NCBI RefSeq assembly: GCF_963422545.1
Contig: NZ_OY730250.1
Coordinates: 89,080-153,079, forward strand
Length of the DNA: 64,000 nt
Source: an uncultured Flavobacterium sp.
GTDB taxonomy: Bacteria; Bacteroidota; Bacteroidia; Flavobacteriales; Flavobacteriaceae
Direction of reading: 5' to 3'
Shown here: one piece after another, positions 8,038 through 17,536 of the stretch
How positions within the stretch are numbered: the first letter of the stretch is position 1
Layout: each line of letters starts with the position of its first letter
Notes under the pieces: generated by a model
Database searches by the model: none
Told to the model about the DNA's origin: nothing
What the model saw: the letters and a program-made list of their open reading frames with translations, nothing else
Translations under genes and position numbers: made by a program

Positions 8038-11000
8038 CTAAATAATCTCTTGAACAATATTATTTTCTAACAGAGTATTTTCTGCTTCTAATAGTGATAC
8101 ATCGTCATCTGTAAGGTAAATAACTAATGATGAAGTATATCCTCCAAACGTGAGTACTCCTAAAATTGCCTCCGGTATATAAAAAGTACCTGTATTTAGT
8201 TCATTTAAGGACAAAAAACGTAATGTTTCACCTGGTATTGTGGCTGTAAGATTACGAGCTAATGTTTTGGGTTTCTTTTTTGAAGAAAGCACATATTCAA
8301 CAACATATAATACACATCGAAGCGATCCCGCAATAGTCGATGAAAGCTCATTTACTTTAACAACAACGGTGGGTGGAAATTGTGGGTTCTTCTTTTTAAC
8401 AGCATAAACTACTACCCCTTTGACCACACTAACTACCGTCGCTAAATAACCAACATTAGAACTTGCTTCTCCATTAGCAGCATCGTTTTTACCGCATAAT
8501 AATTTACCTGGGTCTACCTCTACGATCCAAGGATTTGTAAATGCGGCGGCTGTTATACCTGCTCCAAGCGATACATAACCCAAAACATCACTAACCTGAT
8601 TGGTAGAAGAAGCTATGGATGTACCGATGTCTGACCATATTTTTACAAACATACTCACCGCAAAACCTGTTTTGAATAAATTTACCACTAACGGATCAAC
8701 AGTTTGCACTGCATTTCTCATTAAAATAGCTTCTTTTGAATTATCAATTCCAGATCGGCTTTTTAAGTAGGCCAAATTGTAGGTGTTTTTAAAAGCAGTT
8801 ACTGAATCATCAGTAGGAAAAGGGGCTTGTTTGTAAACTACTTTAAACAATACACAAGTCGGAATTGCAATAAGATATGCAATAAGGTCTATAATACTGA
8901 AAGAAAGATCATGTCCTGTTATAAATTTAAAGATGTCGGACACTATAGGAATTCTCCATGCGGTATTTAACAAATCTTTAAAAGCTTCAATTAATAGTTT
9001 TACTACGTCAAGAATAGTTCTCACCACACCTGCTCCAAAATCAATCAAGAACATGGCAACACTTTCTCCAATTTTTAGCAGACCGCTGAGTACCAACTGC
9101 AAGGCTTGACTTGGGTTTTCTTTTATATTAGAAAAATACCCCAGTGCTTCATCAAATGCCTGTTTACCATCACCAAATTGGAAGTTTTCAGAAAGAGCTT
9201 TCATTTGATCAAGCAAATCCATTATTGGGCTGTTATCTTCAATAAAAAATTTAAATTCATTGACCGATGAGGCATCTTTATAATTTTCTTTTACCGAATT
9301 GAGCAAGATATTATGATCTAGTGCATGTTCTTTTTCCGGATCGCTCTTTTTGTATTGGTCTCCATAATTACCAAGTGTTGAACCCGTTCCGAGCTCTTTA
9401 ATATAATGATCAACAGCTTCTTTAAGAGTGTCCTTTAATTCATATATCCAAGTATCAAAAACACCCTTGACGTGATCAGTTGCAACAACCGAAAAATCAA
9501 GTATGGTATTAATATTAAACTTTACAATGTCTGCTGTTCTGCGTATGTCTTCCCATTCAAAAAGGAAACCAAGCCATTCAAACAATTGTTCAACCTTTAC
9601 TTTAAGCCAGTTCCATACTCCTTCTACAAAATCAAAGGCTTGCTGTACAAATTCTATTACGGTTTCAAACACTTTTGTAATACCATCAATTACAAATTCA
9701 AAGGCTACTTTTATAACTTCACCTACAGAAACTATGATACGTTTAATCGTATTTACAACAGAGCCTACACCTTCTTTAATGGCATTCCATACATCTCCCC
9801 AATCAATTCCGAGAAATCCTAAAGCATCAAAATTACTCTGTCTGTATAACGATACTTCTTCAAAAGTTAACGTTTTATATGTCGGAAATCCACCTCCAAA
9901 ATCAATTTCCCAATGTTGTTCATTGACATTAGCCATATTAATGTTTGGAGACCATTTGCCAAGTTTGCCTTTTGATTGGTATATAAAATTTTGTTTCCCT
10001 GTATTTTGCCCCGTAAGTGACATTGAACTTGTCATGATCTTTGCAATACTTTCGGCATTTGCTCGTGTTCGATCTTTTTCTGCAAGTAAATAATTGCCAT
10101 TTTTATCTTTAGCATTCAATACACCATCTGTAGTTGTAAATTTAATTTTTTCCTGCAGTTGTGCATTGGGTTCTACCTGTATGGGCATTGCACCTGTAAA
10201 TTCAGTTTCGATTAAAATACTTGCTGCTGCCAAGCTATTTGCACGCTGGTTGATTACTAATTTACCAGTGGTATCTGTTTTTACCTTAATTTTTCCCACT
10301 AAACTTGCCTGATAAGAAAGTCCATTGATGGATAAATTAGTGAGAAATGAAGCAGAAAGTCCAACTTCTGCATTGGGCTGCGGTACTCCATCATTATCAA
10401 GTACCGTAATTTCGAGCGCATGAGTAGGTACACTTACAACATTCTGGCTAGTTTTTTCGATTTCAATAGGCGTACTAAACCATTGAGAGGTTTCTGGATT
10501 TTGCCAAAAACGTAATACCAAATTGTCATTGGTTACGGTATATGCTTCTGAATAACCAGTATAACTTCTTGCTAATGTAAAAATAGAATTACCGACTCCA
10601 TTACCCAAAGGAAAGAATTCTGCCCAAGTTTGTTTGGCAGTAGAATTAGTCAATTGATAGGTGTGATAAAGTTTTCCGTCTTCTCCAATAGCAAACACTT
10701 CTAGGAAATTATCCAATCTGATATTTGCGAATACACGTTTTAGTTTAACTGCTCCAAAGGCAGTAGCACTATTGGCAACTTTTTGCCAGTCATCAAAATC
10801 AATTTTGAAATTTGTCGAGTATTTCTTCTGACGTTTTACCCATAATATGCCTGTGTCCTTTTCAATCCCAAAAATATTAAGCAATTTGTTTTCATCAAGT
10901 ACAACAGATAAATCGATTACTTTCTTTCCTGCCAGATCGCGCATTTTTGTAAATGTAAAACTATCTTCTGCAAAAAGTACATGATCTTCAAATTTGCCTT

Positions 11001-11625
11001 CTTTACCAATAGCAAATAATGAAGATTGTACTTGACTGTTAGAACACATCGCAATTGATTTGACTTTAGCCTCATTTCCATTAGGATCTAAGACTTTTAC
11101 CCAGCGTTCAGATTTCCATTTTAAATCAGTAGGTGAAAAGAAATTACTGGCTAATGTATCGTCGTTAAGCAATACATTGGCATAAATGTTTCCTGTAACG
11201 CCGCGTAAGCTTAAAAACTGTCTAATTTTTTCTGAGGCTTGTGAGGGCTGAAATACTTTTTGAGAATACCCTCCTGAAAATGAAGCCAATGCAAGCTGTC
11301 CTGTACCATTAATACCTAGAATAGAGGGATTTGCATTATCTCCTTTAATAGCTTGAAATAATGAAAGCTGTTCTAAATTTACTTTTAAATCTTCCAGTAA
11401 ATAGGGTGCCTGAGCATTATTCTTGGGTCTAAGACGATAAACTCTAAGATCTGTACCAACAGAATAGAGATCAATTTGTTTATCATCATTCATAAATGCA
11501 TGAATATCTGATCCTCCTGAAACAGGTTCAAGTTTCACAAGCGTTTCCATATAATTGCTGCTTGCCTTTAATACAGGCTTTTTATTAATCTCATCTGTAA
11601 TAAGTATATTTTTTTCAGTAATCAT
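8038..11625 (-). CDS. Large protein: N-terminal beta-propeller-like repeats, Ig-like middle, membrane-active helices; function unknown
   Basis: I do not recognise this 1195-residue protein. Residues ~20-395 contain repeated short beta units such as D-G-K-L-Y-H-T-Y and F-A-I-G-K-E-G, with Trp/Asp spacing like tectonin or lectin propellers. Residues ~405-520 read as a beta-sandwich (A-L-E-I-T-V-L-D-N-D-G-V-P). Residues ~610-700 are a chain of amphipathic helices with W-N-W-L-K-V and F-L-F-E-W-E-D-I-R-R-T. Residues ~845-930 are strongly hydrophobic, and two more apolar stretches follow. There is no signal peptide. A surface-binding propeller on a helix-rich apolar body is compatible with a pore-forming or toxin-like protein, but also with a structural or enzyme-associated role. 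It is the last of four overlapping genes, sharing 11 bases with the previous one. Confidence 0.6.
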   Translation of the reverse strand: MITEKNILITDEINKKPVLKASSNYMETLVKLEPVSGGSDIHAFMNDDKQIDLYSVGTDLRVYRLRPKNNAQAPYLLEDLKVNLEQLSLFQAIKGDNANPSILGINGTGQLALASFSGGYSQKVFQPSQASEKIRQFLSLRGVTGNIYANVLLNDDTLASNFFSPTDLKWKSERWVKVLDPNGNEAKVKSIAMCSNSQVQSSLFAIGKEGKFEDHVLFAEDSFTFTKMRDLAGKKVIDLSVVLDENKLLNIFGIEKDTGILWVKRQKKYSTNFKIDFDDWQKVANSATAFGAVKLKRVFANIRLDNFLEVFAIGEDGKLYHTYQLTNSTAKQTWAEFFPLGNGVGNSIFTLARSYTGYSEAYTVTNDNLVLRFWQNPETSQWFSTPIEIEKTSQNVVSVPTHALEITVLDNDGVPQPNAEVGLSASFLTNLSINGLSYQASLVGKIKVKTDTTGKLVINQRANSLAAASILIETEFTGAMPIQVEPNAQLQEKIKFTTTDGVLNAKDKNGNYLLAEKDRTRANAESIAKIMTSSMSLTGQNTGKQNFIYQSKGKLGKWSPNINMANVNEQHWEIDFGGGFPTYKTLTFEEVSLYRQSNFDALGFLGIDWGDVWNAIKEGVGSVVNTIKRIIVSVGEVIKVAFEFVIDGITKVFETVIEFVQQAFDFVEGVWNWLKVKVEQLFEWLGFLFEWEDIRRTADIVKFNINTILDFSVVATDHVKGVFDTWIYELKDTLKEAVDHYIKELGTGSTLGNYGDQYKKSDPEKEHALDHNILLNSVKENYKDASSVNEFKFFIEDNSPIMDLLDQMKALSENFQFGDGKQAFDEALGYFSNIKENPSQALQLVLSGLLKIGESVAMFLIDFGAGVVRTILDVVKLLIEAFKDLLNTAWRIPIVSDIFKFITGHDLSFSIIDLIAYLIAIPTCVLFKVVYKQAPFPTDDSVTAFKNTYNLAYLKSRSGIDNSKEAILMRNAVQTVDPLVVNLFKTGFAVSMFVKIWSDIGTSIASSTNQVSDVLGYVSLGAGITAAAFTNPWIVEVDPGKLLCGKNDAANGEASSNVGYLATVVSVVKGVVVYAVKKKNPQFPPTVVVKVNELSSTIAGSLRCVLYVVEYVLSSKKKPKTLARNLTATIPGETLRFLSLNELNTGTFYIPEAILGVLTFGGYTSSLVIYLTDDDVSLLEAENTLLENNIVQEII

Positions 11626-12502
11626 GATTAGATTCTTTAAAATGAATATTTTTTTTAAGTAAAATTATTGGGGAATTAGTCAATTCAATAGACCGAGCTA
11701 TTTGAAGTGCTTTACTAAACCACAAGGGCTGTCCCCACTCGTTGCAACATACCGGACGAATAACATTGTCCGTTCTATGTGATTCAAAATATTGAAAAAC
11801 ATCAAGTTCGTTAGTCATCTCTACAACTCCAAAATTCACAGCCCTCCTTATAGCTTCATATACTTCGCAGGGGTGTGCGTAAAAGGGAGCGAGATGCCTC
11901 ATGTGCAAAGGATCAAGATTTGTTAATCTAAAACCATGCATGACCGATTCAAGCACTCTTTGATAAACATCTGTTTTTGTGTGTCCTAAATAGGCGTATA
12001 AAGCCAATACATTTAGGTTTACACAACAATCGATAGGATTATCATTGTTATCACTAATCCATGTTTTGAATGTACCCGGTCTAACCCAAGCGGGATGTGC
12101 GTTAGTATATAACAACCTATTTTTTTCAAATACGTCTACTAAAATACTGTTAGCCCATTCTTTATCTCTTCTGCCAAAATATACCAGTGCCAATATTGAT
12201 AACGCTGAGTCATCTAAATCACCATGCAACGAAATATTAAGCTTTGTAGAAGGTAATTTTTCGGGATAGAATCTGAAAATGCCTGAGTTGGGTTTTTCTT
12301 CACAGTCTTCAATAAAATCAAGTGCACGATTAATCGCATTTATTACCTCGGGTTTTCTTTCCAGTCGGAATAATTCGAATACCACCAGTACTGTAATGAA
12401 CACATTTTCATCTTCGATAATGAGATTTTTCCTCATCTTTACTTCCGACGAAAATGCACCATATACAGTCTGTCTGTCTAAAAGATCAGATAATAGATTC
12501 AT
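11615..12502 (-). CDS. Alpha/alpha-barrel protein with D-L-D-D motif; possible terpenoid-cyclase/prenyltransferase-fold protein
   Basis: This 295-residue protein is nearly all helical, with repeated helix pairs such as A-L-S-I-L-A-L-V-Y-F-G and V-L-A-L-Y-A-Y-L-G. That spacing is seen in alpha6/alpha6 barrels of the terpenoid cyclase and protein prenyltransferase type. It carries G-D-L-D-D-S-A, which resembles the DxDD acid motif of class II terpene cyclases. It is only one barrel long, however, and lacks their other domains. A Cys-Cys pair follows in both halves (I-D-C-C-V and P-V-C-C-N). It overlaps the upstream gene by four bases (ATGA) and the downstream one by 11. The fold guess is moderate and the catalytic guess weak; the neighbouring possible prenyltransferase makes it worth testing. 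Confidence 0.45.
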   Translation of the reverse strand: MNLLSDLLDRQTVYGAFSSEVKMRKNLIIEDENVFITVLVVFELFRLERKPEVINAINRALDFIEDCEEKPNSGIFRFYPEKLPSTKLNISLHGDLDDSALSILALVYFGRRDKEWANSILVDVFEKNRLLYTNAHPAWVRPGTFKTWISDNNDNPIDCCVNLNVLALYAYLGHTKTDVYQRVLESVMHGFRLTNLDPLHMRHLAPFYAHPCEVYEAIRRAVNFGVVEMTNELDVFQYFESHRTDNVIRPVCCNEWGQPLWFSKALQIARSIELTNSPIILLKKNIHFKESNHDY

Positions 12503-13476
12503 AAGAGTCCAACATTAACTGGACTTATCCCAGTAGTAAAATGAAGTTCTCCTTTTGTTCCTGCGACTACTCCTACCATACCATGAAAAGTATTAAGATC
12601 AGTATCACCATTTGCTTCTTCGGATAATTTATTATACAAAGTCATGTCCCAATTGTGTCTTTGTCCAATTCGCATTACATGCTTCCGTACGTTTTTATCA
12701 GAACCAATTGCAGAACTAGCAAAAGAATAAAAAGTTACTGTTTCTACTTTCTTATCACTTAACCATGCGATACTGAAACCAAGACTGCTCCAATCTAATG
12801 AACCACTAAGGCTGCTCTCACAAAATTCTTCTAGCATGCCGAAAATTTCTTGAGTCCGATCTGGAAAACCGAAATAAGTTAACAGCCATTTCATGAAAGG
12901 ACGGTCTAGCTTTGCAAGTTTAAAATAGATTTCTACTCCTCCTTTATCCATTGGTAAACCAAGCATAACGGTCTTTACTCCAAAGTTTTTCAGAAGATCA
13001 TATGATAGATTTAAAGCATCAAAAAAGTTTGGTTTACAAGTATCGGCAACCTCTAGATATAGTTTAGTGTTTACCTTATCCTCTCCTTCCCTGACTCCTA
13101 ACCATGCTCCATATCTTAGCATTTTTTCTTCTTGCTGCTGCAAAAGATCGTTGTATATGTCTTGTTGAAATATATTCCCGAAAGATCCTGCCCAATATAA
13201 TGTACGTACTATACGTTCTTTGGCAGTTCTGTGTGGTAAAACATCTACAGTACATCTCACACTGTGTGAGGGCCACACTATCGCATATTCAATAGGCAGC
13301 CCCTTTGCAGTGAGATGACTTTCAGCATTAAATGCAATTGTTGAATTAAATTCATTTGCTTCTAACAATTTAGACAACCAAGCATGTAATTCTGGATAAT
13401 CCTCTAAGAGCATAAGACTTTGCATGACAGCATTCCGTTTTAAGGCACCACTGTACATAACACTTTCGGCAATCAT
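12499..13476 (-). CDS. Possible ABBA-type aromatic prenyltransferase-like protein; function unproven
   Basis: This 325-residue protein has alternating long strands and helix pairs. Strands such as Y-A-I-V-W-P, T-K-L-Y-L-E-V, V-E-I-Y-F-K-L and T-V-T-F-Y-S-F recur about every 50-60 residues with basic residues between them. That pattern and length fit the ABBA barrel of soluble aromatic prenyltransferases, where the barrel-lining Lys/Tyr residues bind the pyrophosphate. I cannot align it confidently to a named member, so it could be another beta-barrel family. The start overlaps the stop of the preceding gene by one base and the end overlaps the next by four, showing tight coupling. There is no signal peptide or membrane segment, so it is probably cytoplasmic. 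Confidence 0.4.
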   Translation of the reverse strand: MIAESVMYSGALKRNAVMQSLMLLEDYPELHAWLSKLLEANEFNSTIAFNAESHLTAKGLPIEYAIVWPSHSVRCTVDVLPHRTAKERIVRTLYWAGSFGNIFQQDIYNDLLQQQEEKMLRYGAWLGVREGEDKVNTKLYLEVADTCKPNFFDALNLSYDLLKNFGVKTVMLGLPMDKGGVEIYFKLAKLDRPFMKWLLTYFGFPDRTQEIFGMLEEFCESSLSGSLDWSSLGFSIAWLSDKKVETVTFYSFASSAIGSDKNVRKHVMRIGQRHNWDMTLYNKLSEEANGDTDLNTFHGMVGVVAGTKGELHFTTGISPVNVGLL

Positions 13477-15839
13477 TACTCTTCAGATTCAATAACTGTG
13501 CTCTGTCCTTTTTCTGTTACTTCTCTTCTTACCTTTTTTAATGTTATATTGCTGTTAGTATCAAGTGCTACAAAGACCACTTGTGCTTTTGGAGAATTTC
13601 CATTGGGTGGCAAAGTATAAAGTAATTCGTCCATTTTTATTTTATCAAGATAAAGCTTTGTACCATCTTTTTGGTTATAAGTTATACCCATCCAATATTC
13701 AAATTTAGGATCTTCAGGTTTTCTGGTTACATTATAAATAAGACGTGGTTTTGTAGTGCTTTCGGTAGATAGAAGAGGATAACTTTGTTTATTTACTTCT
13801 TTAGGATCTGCTAAACTTTCTAATTTATTTGGATGCAGTACTTTTAGTATACGATCATTAGATATTGTACCATTTTCAGTCTGAAATAAGGTTATCTCTA
13901 CATTGGCAACACTTCCCCAGTTTACTTTATTCCAATCAATCAGTAAAGAGGCTTGTTCTCTATCCGTAAAAACCGTAAAACTTGATTGATTAGCCTGAAT
14001 AAAATAATCATTAATATCAACCGCATAATCTTTATAAAGTAATGTTCCATTGAATTTGTAATAAGCTCCATCTGGATTTTTTACAGCTCTAAAGTTCCAT
14101 TTTTCTGGATCTGTAATAAATGTTTTTGATTTAAAATCAACTTCCCAAGGTTCAAAACTCTTAAACAACTTAATTTTGCTATTTTGGGTATCTATATATT
14201 CTGCATCCAATATAACTACTTCTAGTAATTCTTTTCCATCTTTGCGAGCATAAAGTGAAAAAGTAATATCCTGAAGTGGGAAATTAATTAATACTGTATT
14301 ACCATTATCAGCACCAAAATTTCTTACTGGATCAATAACCAATTGTGTACGATCACTCATAATATAGGTAAGCTTGTAAACGTAACTATTTTCAATAGGA
14401 AGCATGTAATAACTATTAAAAGTAATTACTTCATCATTTGATTTAACTTCTTTTTGTTCCGTCTTATTAGCAACTCCTTCAGGTCTATTAAAATAAAAAT
14501 CAATAATTAATCGTTCAACAGTAACACCAGCTTTTGAGATAAATTTGGGAATCTGAGTTGTAAATGGAACATTAGTTGCTGTAAATTTAACACTTTGTAT
14601 ACCAAGCAGTGCAGGAGTAATACTAGCAATAGTCAAGTCTGATTTTATAGATGGACTCTCATAAGGCTGTATCTTACTGTCTTTAAAATAGATCTTATAT
14701 TTATATTCATAGTAAGGATCAAAATCATCTCCCTTAAAATTTCCCGGAACCTGATAGGTAAAATTGTTTTTATCTGTAGTAGGATATAATGTTTCTGTAC
14801 GTGGTGCTACACTTGGATAGAAAACCGTAATATCTACTTTTTCAACTCCGTCTTTTAGATCAGAAGCTAAACTTCCTATAAGATTGAAATTAACAACTAA
14901 TTGTCTTAAATCTACCTCATGATATACTTTGTTCCAAGTACTGTTATCAAACATAGGTAGATTATCACTGCTGTTTACAGACCATTCGATTACCTCATTT
15001 TCTTGATAATTCTGAGTAAATGAACCTGTAGATTGAACTGGATCCTGGCTTGTTGCTGCAGCATTGGCGACCGCTACAGAATCAGAAACCATTTTTTCTA
15101 ATGTAGTCCATGCCCAATCTTGTATTCTAGCTTTTGTTTCGTCACTTACAGGTTCTACCGGATCGATCAATACGCTTCCAGCGCCAGATTGTTTAAGGTT
15201 TTTCTTAACCTCGGCAAGTACCGTTTTTGTATTTCCCCAAGTATCTCTTTCTGTTCTATAGGTACGCTGCCATTCTATAGCAATAGAGGCATTGTAGCTC
15301 ACTGATGCTCTTATACCAATTAACTTAGTAAGGCTTGTCATATCATACTGTATGCTGAAAGGAGAAACAGAACCTGATCCATTGTGGAAAGCATTTATAA
15401 AAGTAGTTACATCTTCGTCTTTTTTTAATAAAACAACAAATGAAACTCTATTCTGTCCGTACATAGAAGGTACTGCATTTATAATTTTTTCTTCTCCATT
15501 TAATATGTATTTAAAAAAAGTATTAACGCTGACCCAGTCAAACTGTCCTTGTGTGTATTCTCCTTTTCCTTCTCTTTGGAGAGCATCTTTTACAGCATTC
15601 AATGCATCTTGCGGTACATAAAGTTCAACATCAAAAGTACAAACGCCGTTAATTCCTCCTTTGTTAGACTTATACTTTGTCAAGGAAAAAACAGCTACAT
15701 CACTAGTAGTAGCTTTTACTAGATGAGGTATTGGAACAATATAATATTTTTTTAAACTGTTATCAAAATCAAAATAAACAGTAATGTTTTTATTGCCATT
15801 GTCATAGGTAACGATCTGGCTGTTTCTAATATTAATCAT
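13476..15839 (-). CDS. Large beta-rich protein of unknown function, first gene of a four-gene operon
   Basis: This 787-residue protein has no signal peptide, no transmembrane helix and no recognised catalytic motif. It reads as several beta-sandwich modules joined by short helices. Residues ~1-150 hold a beta-rich domain (I-V-T-Y-D-N-G-N-K-N-I-T-V-Y-F-D-F-D), ~190-270 a helical linker, and ~300-780 a series of Ig-like stretches with conserved Trp, Asp and Tyr. As the first gene of four that overlap by 1, 4 and 11 bases, it is likely made in fixed ratio with the others. It may be a scaffold, or a structural or target-binding component. No clear promoter was found upstream. An imperfect hairpin at 15929-15949 lies in the leader region. 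Confidence 0.55.
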   Translation of the reverse strand: MINIRNSQIVTYDNGNKNITVYFDFDNSLKKYYIVPIPHLVKATTSDVAVFSLTKYKSNKGGINGVCTFDVELYVPQDALNAVKDALQREGKGEYTQGQFDWVSVNTFFKYILNGEEKIINAVPSMYGQNRVSFVVLLKKDEDVTTFINAFHNGSGSVSPFSIQYDMTSLTKLIGIRASVSYNASIAIEWQRTYRTERDTWGNTKTVLAEVKKNLKQSGAGSVLIDPVEPVSDETKARIQDWAWTTLEKMVSDSVAVANAAATSQDPVQSTGSFTQNYQENEVIEWSVNSSDNLPMFDNSTWNKVYHEVDLRQLVVNFNLIGSLASDLKDGVEKVDITVFYPSVAPRTETLYPTTDKNNFTYQVPGNFKGDDFDPYYEYKYKIYFKDSKIQPYESPSIKSDLTIASITPALLGIQSVKFTATNVPFTTQIPKFISKAGVTVERLIIDFYFNRPEGVANKTEQKEVKSNDEVITFNSYYMLPIENSYVYKLTYIMSDRTQLVIDPVRNFGADNGNTVLINFPLQDITFSLYARKDGKELLEVVILDAEYIDTQNSKIKLFKSFEPWEVDFKSKTFITDPEKWNFRAVKNPDGAYYKFNGTLLYKDYAVDINDYFIQANQSSFTVFTDREQASLLIDWNKVNWGSVANVEITLFQTENGTISNDRILKVLHPNKLESLADPKEVNKQSYPLLSTESTTKPRLIYNVTRKPEDPKFEYWMGITYNQKDGTKLYLDKIKMDELLYTLPPNGNSPKAQVVFVALDTNSNITLKKVRREVTEKGQSTVIESEE

Positions 15840-16423
15840 AATTGAAATAGTTTTAATGGGAGGTTAATAAAATAATTAAGAATTTGTTTTTTTATTGATT
15901 AAAATAGTAATCAAAATGGTCTTTTTTTAAAGTGAATATGCCTCACTTTTTAATAATTCATAATAGATTTGGGGATGGTCGGTCCTAAATTGACCTTGAA
16001 GTGGTTTTATATTTACTTGTTAAATTTTACTAATCAAAAAATCACTATCAAAATAACAACTATTTGAAACAAAACACAATACGTATAATTACCTGTTTAT
16101 TATCTTACAAAAAAACTATTTACTTTTCAAAACAACTGTATTAAAATACTACAGAATTTTTACTATTCACTCAACATCTCTGTAACTCAATGCAAATCTT
16201 AATACGTTAGATAGAGCCATAACATTCTCCCTATGATGTCTACACAAAACATAAAGAAACCCTTGATTTAAGAAATAATCTCAATCAAGGATTTGCCATT
16301 ATTAACAAAAAACTCTAACTATTTTACATCCAAAAAAATTTGAAGAATATACCTTTTCTGCCACAAATAGTTAAGGCAGTGTATATTTTATAAATTTGCA
16401 TTAACCACTGGATTAATGTGTAG

Positions 16424-16575
16424 AGTTGCCTCCAATTTTGCCACAAAAAGCTAAGGCGGTTTTTAAAGATATTTTCAGCAGTCTAGGTTTTGTGGCAGAA
16501 CCCTGGCACAATGTATTTTGAACAATTAAAAATTCAGCAAAATAAAGATCTAAGAAGTCTAGGTTCGAATATATT
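16424..16575 (+). repeat. Dispersed ~145-bp intergenic element, copy A
   Basis: This copy holds TTTTGCCACAAAAAGCTAAG, then TTTTGTGGCAGAACCCTGG, and ends at GTCTAGGTTCGAATATATTA. It aligns over almost its whole length with 52064-52209 and in part with 23261-23388 and 25265-25345. TGCCACAAAA and TTTTGTGGCA form an inverted pair. A shorter partial copy (CTGCCACAAATAGTTAAGGC) lies at 16351-16385. This is a candidate recombination or attachment element. Confidence 0.7.
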
Positions 16576-16946
16576 AAACGAACTAAGCAAACGCAGACAC
16601 CACAGGGACGAACCAAAATATTGGCTGGATTTTGGAAATAATGTTGACAATTCAGTTATGTTGACTAATGCCTGAACATGTATTTTTAACGGCTACTTTA
16701 ATATTTTCTGTACAACATTTCTATCTGTTTACATGGTTTTTGCTCATCTTTTTTTAAGAATATTTGTAAAAAGTAAGGCCCTGTTTAATCGTATATATAA
16801 GGTTGAATAAAAAAAAAACAGTAATTTCTGAATTAACATGTTCTTTATCGGATATATCTTTTCTTTATCCGATTTGTTATTGTTTTTCTACGATTATCAA
16901 GCGATTTGATTAACTTTGATATCCAAAAATTAATAATTGAATTTAA

Positions 16947-17056
16947 AGCTATTTTGTAAAAACAGTTTACTGGTTGAAAAAGAATTTAGTTATTGCTCCC
17001 CACAATAGAATATCCTTTTGATGATGGCGTTCTTCATGAATTTATTGATGAAGGTG
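16947..17056 (+). repeat. Direct repeat R1 (110 bp) upstream of the giant repeat protein
   Basis: This copy is nearly identical to 17156-17265 (R2), and its last two thirds recur at 17374-17455 (R3). It contains ATCCTTTTGATGATGG and a small hairpin, CTTCAT...ATGAAG. The unit reads as protein-like sequence (I-E-Y-P-F-D-D-G-V-L-H-E-F-I-D-E-G) in one frame, so it may be leftover coding sequence. Confidence 0.8.
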
Positions 17057-17155
17057 ATTTTATTTATTGTATGCTTTTTTCGCAGACTCATTAATTTTTT
17101 GACTTTATTTATATTTTTTGACTTTTAAATCTATTGATTTAGAATTAATTTTTGT

Positions 17156-17265
17156 AGCTGTTTTGTAAAAACAGTTTACCGGTTGAAAAAGAATTTAGTT
17201 ATTGCTCCCCACAATAGAATATCCTTTTGATGATGGCGTTCTTCATGAATTTATTGATGAAGGTG
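17156..17265 (+). repeat. Direct repeat R2 (110 bp)
   Basis: This is the second copy of the upstream repeat, differing from R1 at very few positions and displaced by 209 bases. The sequence between the copies is unrelated and AT-rich. Confidence 0.8.
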
Positions 17266-17373
17266 TTGTTTTACAGTAAGTTTTAGTACCTCAGATCGGT
17301 AAGCTTGCTGCTTTTTCCTATACGTACTTATTAATTTTAAAGTAAGGTTTTATCTTTTTAAAGCCTCTCATTT

Positions 17374-17455
17374 GGTTAATAAAAGTTTGTTTATTCCCCC
17401 AAAGTAAAATATCCTTTTGATGATGGAGTACTTCATGAATTTATTTGTGAAGGTG
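17374..17455 (+). repeat. Direct repeat R3 (partial, diverged)
   Basis: This third copy lacks the first ~30 bases and has about ten substitutions. It ends 81 bases before the start codon of the giant protein gene. Confidence 0.7.
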
Positions 17456-17536
17456 TTGCGTTTATCTCTAAGATTTCCTTCCCAGTCTGCTAATTTCCTG
17501 CTTTTTAATAATTATGGTTTTTAAAACTTTATTATT

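Larger units (their letters stand above)
15840..17536. other. Intergenic, 1.7 kb: repeat-rich, no convincing gene
   Basis: This region lies between divergent genes. It contains a partial and a full copy of a dispersed element (around 16351-16385 and 16424-16575), a small inverted repeat ATCGGATA/TATCCGAT at 16847-16873, and three direct repeats leading into the giant protein gene. Open frames of about 60 codons here look like chance reading of the repeats. Confidence 0.6.

Noticed and set aside
9472..10312. Plus-strand open frames of 72-196 codons
   Set aside because: They lie antisense inside the 1195-codon gene, with low-complexity Ser/Thr/Pro-rich translations typical of shadow frames.
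15929..15949. Hairpin AAAGTGA/TCACTTT upstream of the 787-codon gene
   Set aside because: It has a T run on each side, but the stem is only 7 bp and lies between divergent genes, where a terminator is not needed. Kept only as a remark.
16490..16675. Open frame of 61 codons over the dispersed element (copy A)
   Set aside because: The matching copy at 52064-52209 does not keep the frame, so the conservation is at DNA level, not protein level.
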